Origin: Roseicyclus sp.
Lineage (GTDB): Bacteria; Pseudomonadota; Alphaproteobacteria; Rhodobacterales; Rhodobacteraceae
DNA length: 64,000 nucleotides
Assembly (NCBI GenBank): GCA_018401385.1
Contig: JAGYKZ010000001.1
Location: 22,509-86,508, forward strand
Reading direction: 5' to 3'
The notes under the pieces are model-generated. The model saw only the letters and a list, made by a program, of their open reading frames with translations. It was not told the origin of the DNA and did no database searches. The translations under genes were made by a program, and so were the position numbers. Below, piece by piece: positions 59,652 through 64,000 of the stretch. The first letter of the stretch is position 1. Every line of letters starts with the position of its first letter.

Positions 59652-60652
59652 ACGAGAACCGTTTCAACGCTGCGTATCACCCGTGCGGTCGAGCCTGCCT
59701 CGTCCAAAGGATCACGGCGCAGGCGATGCGATAGGGCCATTGGGGCCACGGCGCGCAGATGGTCGCGGGTGATTTCTGATGCGCCTTCAAAGGCGGCTTG
59801 TGCCCGCGCAGCGCGCAGCAGGGTCAACTCGCCCCGCAATCCGTCCGAGCCAAGCGCAAGGCACAGCGCGGCGCAATCTTGCAGCACAGCCTCAGGGGTT
59901 TTTACCTTGGGCAGCCTCTTGCGCGCGGTGATGATTGCTTTGCGGATCGCGGCATCGGCCTTGGCCCAAGATTTCACAAACCCCGCGCGATCCCGATCAT
60001 AGGCATCGCGGCGCTTGATCACCGCGACACGGGTTTCGATATCCTTGGGGCTTTTCACCTCGACCGAAAGACCGAAACGGTCCAAGAGCTGTGGCCGCAA
60101 TTCGCCCTCCTCTGGGTTGCCAGAGCCGACCAAGACAAAGCGGGCTGGGTGGCGGATCGACAGCCCCTCGCGCTCCACCACATTTTCCCCTGATTGCGCC
60201 ACATCCAGCAGGAGATCGACCAAATGGTCCTCAAGCAGATTAACCTCGTCAATATAGAGATAGCCGCGATTGGCGCGCGCCAAAAGACCCGCCTCAAAGG
60301 CCTTTTCGCCCTTGGCCAGGGCCTTCTCAATATCCAAGGCACCAACCACCCGATCCTCGGTCGCGCCAAGCGGCAGATCGACCACCGGGGTCGGTTTTTC
60401 CACCACATCCCGCTCGATGACATTGGCCCAATCGGGGATGGTCGCCACGGATTCCGAATTCACGGGGCAGCCCTTAACCGCTTGGATGGTCGGCAACAGG
60501 GCCGCCAAGCCGCGCACAGCGGTTGATTTTCCTGTGCCACGATCCCCAAAGACCAAAACACCGCCAATTCCCGCATCAATCGCGGTCAGCACCATCGCCT
60601 GTTTCATCGCATCTTGGCCAACAATGGCGGAGAAGGGGAAAGCATGGATCAT
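59648..60652 (-). CDS. bchI: Magnesium chelatase ATPase subunit BchI
   Basis: FPFSAIVGQDAMKQAMVLTAIDAGIGGVLVFGDRGTGKSTAVRGLAALLP. Confidence 0.97.
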   Translation of the reverse strand: MIHAFPFSAIVGQDAMKQAMVLTAIDAGIGGVLVFGDRGTGKSTAVRGLAALLPTIQAVKGCPVNSESVATIPDWANVIERDVVEKPTPVVDLPLGATEDRVVGALDIEKALAKGEKAFEAGLLARANRGYLYIDEVNLLEDHLVDLLLDVAQSGENVVEREGLSIRHPARFVLVGSGNPEEGELRPQLLDRFGLSVEVKSPKDIETRVAVIKRRDAYDRDRAGFVKSWAKADAAIRKAIITARKRLPKVKTPEAVLQDCAALCLALGSDGLRGELTLLRAARAQAAFEGASEITRDHLRAVAPMALSHRLRRDPLDEAGSTARVIRSVETVLV

Positions 60653-61369
60653 GTGTGCAGTCTTTCGTCTTTGAAGCTATGGGATGTAAGGGGATGGCCC
60701 CCATCCCACTGGCCTTGAACGGCTTCAAGGCGGAAACGGGCATAAAGCTCTTCGCGGAACCACGCACCATCGCGCACAGCTTTGATCGCGCGGGCATGGG
60801 GGCCATCACGGCGGGCAAATTCGGCCATGCTTGCGCTGTCGGGCCAAATCGAAAAGGTCACCTGATGCAACAGCGGCACTTCACCCACACCGATTTTAAA
60901 GAGGACATTGGGATCATCCCCGATCACTTGGGATATATCTGGGACACGCCGCCAGAATCGCAGCGCATTAATGGGCTTGACCGTGGCGCGGGTGAGCGCG
61001 GCGATGGGCCCCTTTGTGTTGCTGCCTTCGGCGATGAAAGGCGCGCGACCATCCCATTCCCCCCGCGCGCTTGTGGGGATAGGTAGAGGGTGCAATCCTC
61101 CACCGCATGGGCGCGATATCGGGCATAGGTGGTGCTTTTATGGCTTCCGCCTCGGCTGTGGCGCGGTCGGACCATGTGGCAAGAATTGCATAAACGGACA
61201 CATTGGGAATGGGCGTAAAGCCTTCCCCTGTGCCTGAGCCAAGCAATTTGAAGAATCCAATCTTCGGCTCGCGTTTGAGCGCGAATCGTGCCGTGGCCAT
61301 TTGGGCAAAGGCCCAGATCCGCGCCGTGGCGCTGCCAAATCGAAATAAACTGAGCGTTACAGATTGCAT
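60649..61369 (-). CDS. crtA: Spheroidene monooxygenase CrtA, frameshifted near 61.08 and 61.13 kb
   Basis: MQSVTLSLFRFGSATARIWAFAQMATARFAL...FFKLLGSGTGEGFTPIPN; YARYRAHAVEDCTLYLSP; KIGVGEVPLLHQVTFSIWPD in three frames. Confidence 0.9.
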
Positions 61370-61385
61370 GGTCGATCTTTTTATC

Positions 61386-61403
61386 TGTCAACTTACTGTG
61401 ACA
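61386..61403. promoter_or_regulatory. PpsR/CrtJ site TGTCAACTTACTGTGACA upstream of crtA
   Basis: Exact TGT-N12-ACA, 16 nt from crtA start. Confidence 0.85.
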
Positions 61404-61501
61404 GAATTGGACAATAAAGAAAAGGATCAATCTATTCGTATGATTTATTTCGATTAACTGCAAAAGTTTTGGGGGAGTGCATGGGCTGCGCGAATAGATA
61501 T

Positions 61502-61519
61502 TGTAAATTAAACTAGACA
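61502..61519. promoter_or_regulatory. PpsR/CrtJ site TGTAAATTAAACTAGACA upstream of crtI
   Basis: Exact TGT-N12-ACA, 16 nt from crtI start. Confidence 0.85.
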
Positions 61520-61535
61520 GTTTACGATAGGGGTC

Positions 61536-63120
61536 ATGATGGATGACCATAGAACACATAGCCAAGTTGAGGCAGGCTTTGCCGCTGATCCAGGCGATCA
61601 TCGCCCCCATGCGATTGTGATTGGTGCGGGGTTGGGCGGTTTGGCCTCGGCCATGCGGCTGGGCGCTAAGGGCTATCGCGTCACTGTGATTGACAAATTG
61701 GATATGGCAGGCGGGCGTGGGTCCGCGCTGTATCAAAACGGGCATCGGTTTGATCTGGGACCGACCATTGTGACCGTGCCGCAAGTGTTCCGCGAATTAT
61801 GGGCGGTTTGTGGACGCGATTTCGACCAAGACGTTGATCTGCGCCCGGTCGCGCCATTCTACGAAATCCGTTGGCCTGACGGGTCACATTTCACTGCCTG
61901 TCAAAACACCGATGCGATGCGCGCTGAAGTTGCGCGACTTTCACCGCAGGATGTCAAAGGCTATGAGAAGTTCCTCAAAGACAGCGAAGCACGCTATTGG
62001 TTCGGGTTCGAAAACCTGGGCCGCCGATCCATGCACAGGCTTTGGGATTTGATCAAGGTTCTGCCCAAATTCGCGATGCTGCGCGCGGATCGTTCCGTTT
62101 ATGCCCATGCCGCAAAACGGTTTAAGGATGCGCGACTGCGCATGGCGTTTAGTTTTCACCCGCTGTTTATCGGGGGTGATCCGTTCAACGTGACCTCGAT
62201 GTATATTTTGGTCAGCCATCTCGAAAAAGAATTTGGCGTTCATTATGCAATGGGGGGCGTGGCTGCGATTGCCAAGGCCATGGCCCGTGTTGTGCAGGAT
62301 CAAGGCGGCGCGCTGCGCTTTCATCATGTGGTGGATGAATCACCTTTACGGGCAACCGCGCCACAGGGGTGCGTTTGGCCACGGGCGAAGGTGGTGATGG
62401 CGGATATCGTGGTGTCGAACGCCGATGCGGGGCATACATATCAGCACTTGCTGCGCAACCGCCCCCGCGCCGCTGGACCAATGGGAAATTGACCGTCACG
62501 GTGGTCCATGGGGTTGTTCGTTTGGTATTTCGGCACGCGTGGCACGCGCAACAAATGGGCCGATGTCCGGGCGCCATGCCATTCTCAGCGGTCCGCGTTA
62601 TCGCGGATTGGTCAGAGATATCTTTATCAGGCAAGCTGAGTGGGGATATGAGCCTTTATATCCACCGACCTTCCGTGACCGATCCCACCTGCGCGCCCGA
62701 AGGTGATACGTTCTACGCGCTCTCTCCTCTATTGCCGCATCAGGATTCGATGATCCTGTGGATTGGGCCAAGATGGGCGAAATCTATCGCCAAGGTGCAG
62801 CAGGTTTTAGAACCAGCTTTTTGCCCGATTTGGGCGCGCATCTTTCCGCATCTGAGGTGCTGACCCCCGCAGATTTTGAAACGCGCTATCTCTCCCCGAA
62901 CGGGTCTGGATTTTCAATTGAGCCGCGTATTCTGCAAAGCGCCTATTTCCGTCCACATAATGTATCGGAGGAGGCAGAGGGTCTTTATCTCGTGGGTGCA
63001 GGCACGCATCCCGGTGCGGGCTTACCTGGGGTTATCTCATCCGCTGAAGTTTTGGGAAAACTGGTGCCTGATGCGGCGCCGCTGCGCGCCCGCGCAGATA
63101 TGAAAATGGCCGCGGAATGA
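61536..63120 (+). CDS. crtI: Phytoene desaturase CrtI, frameshifts 62.34-62.76 kb
   Basis: HAIVIGAGLGGLASAMRLGAKGYRVTVIDKLDMAGGRGSALYQNGHRFDLGPTIVTVP...; C-term LYLVGAGTHPGAGLPGVISSAEVLGKLV. Confidence 0.95.
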
Positions 63121-64000
63121 TCACGACTGAGGATCTTGCCTATTGTCGCGCAGCAATTGCCGAAGGGTCGCATTCCTTCGATATCGCTTCGCGCATTTTG
63201 CCCAGATCCGTGCGTGACCCCGCTTTGGCGCTTTATGCCTTCTGTCGCATTTCTGATGATGCCGTGGATTTGAGCTGCAACAAGGCCCATGCCGTTCTGG
63301 ATTTGAGCGCGCGTTTGGATCGCATTTATAGCGGTGCTCCCGTGGATTATCCTGCGGATCGGGCCTTTGCCGCTGTGGTGCGGGATTTTGAAATGCCGCG
63401 CGCCCTGCCCGAAGCCCTGCTGGAAGGATTGGCATGGGACGCAACCGAGCGGCGCTATCACAGCCTGTCAGATTTGCGCAGCTATTCAGCGCGTGTGGCC
63501 TCCGCGGTGGGGGCAATGATGTGCGTGTTGATGGGAGTCCGCTCTGGTGATGCGCTGGCGCGGGCCTGTGATCTGGGTGTGGCGATGCAGCTGACCAACA
63601 TCGCCCGCGATGTGGGTGAGGACGCACGCGCGGGGCGGATATACCTGCCGCTTGATTGGTTGGCGGAGGAGAATGTCGATCTGGATCGCTTTTTGGCTGA
63701 TCCGCGCATCTCCCCTGCTTTGCGGCGGATCAATCGCCGCTTGTTGGCTGAAGCGCGCCGATTATATGTGCGCTCCGAGGCGGGCGTGTCGCAACTGCCC
63801 TTTGTCAGCCGTGCGGGGATTTTGGCCGCGCGGCACTGCTATGATGCGATTGGCGGCGCGGTGGCGCGGCGTGGATATGATGGTATCACGCAACGCGCCT
63901 ATACCACGCGGGGTCAAAAATTGGGCCTTCTGAGTTATTCGGCGCTGCAAGCCATGGTGATCACGCTTGCGCCGCGCTGCCCAATCCTTTTTGCGCCGCC
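63117..64000 (+). CDS. crtB: Phytoene synthase CrtB (3' end beyond window)
   Basis: Own translation: MITTEDLAYCRAAIAEGSHSFDIASRILPRSVRDPALALYAFCRISDDAVDL...AMQLTNIARDVGEDARAGRIYLP. Confidence 0.95.
   Translation, partial: MITTEDLAYCRAAIAEGSHSFDIASRILPRSVRDPALALYAFCRISDDAVDLSCNKAHAVLDLSARLDRIYSGAPVDYPADRAFAAVVRDFEMPRALPEALLEGLAWDATERRYHSLSDLRSYSARVASAVGAMMCVLMGVRSGDALARACDLGVAMQLTNIARDVGEDARAGRIYLPLDWLAEENVDLDRFLADPRISPALRRINRRLLAEARRLYVRSEAGVSQLPFVSRAGILAARHCYDAIGGAVARRGYDGITQRAYTTRGQKLGLLSYSALQAMVITLAPRCPILFAP

Overview
This window is a near-origin chromosomal segment from an alphaproteobacterium that looks like Rhodobacterales (Roseobacter/Rhodobacter-type). The left part (about 1-18.8 kb) is housekeeping: hrcA (partial), rph, rdgB, hemW, parB, parA, rsmG, mnmG, mnmE, rho, maf, aroE, coaE, dnaQ, secB, fxsA, a Tim44-like gene, mltA, smr, hslU and hslV. 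It contains two perfect 16-bp parS sites. An AT-rich rho/maf intergenic region with DnaA-box-like motifs is a candidate oriC. The right part (18.86 kb to the window end) is most of an aerobic-type photosynthesis gene cluster: crtCD / crtEF / bchCXYZ / pufQBALMC / dxs / idi-bchP-bch2-bchG / ppsR-ppaA / bchFNBHLM-lhaA-puhABC-bciE-acsF-puhE-hemA-cycA / bchODI / crtA / crtI-crtB (partial). Notable points read from sequence: nine exact TGT-N12-ACA PpsR/CrtJ sites; a PufC with only three CXXCH heme motifs (the first is missing); no pufX; a bchG promoter whose geometry predicts a PpsR-covered, possibly leaderless transcript; a strong pufA-pufL hairpin and several terminators. There are also dense patches of frame-breaking indels (bchX/bchY, bchN, bchH, lhaA, hemA, crtI and others). 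They look more like sequence-quality defects than gene decay, but this needs checking. I found no clearly undescribed gene system; the window is a known type of cluster with some unusual details.
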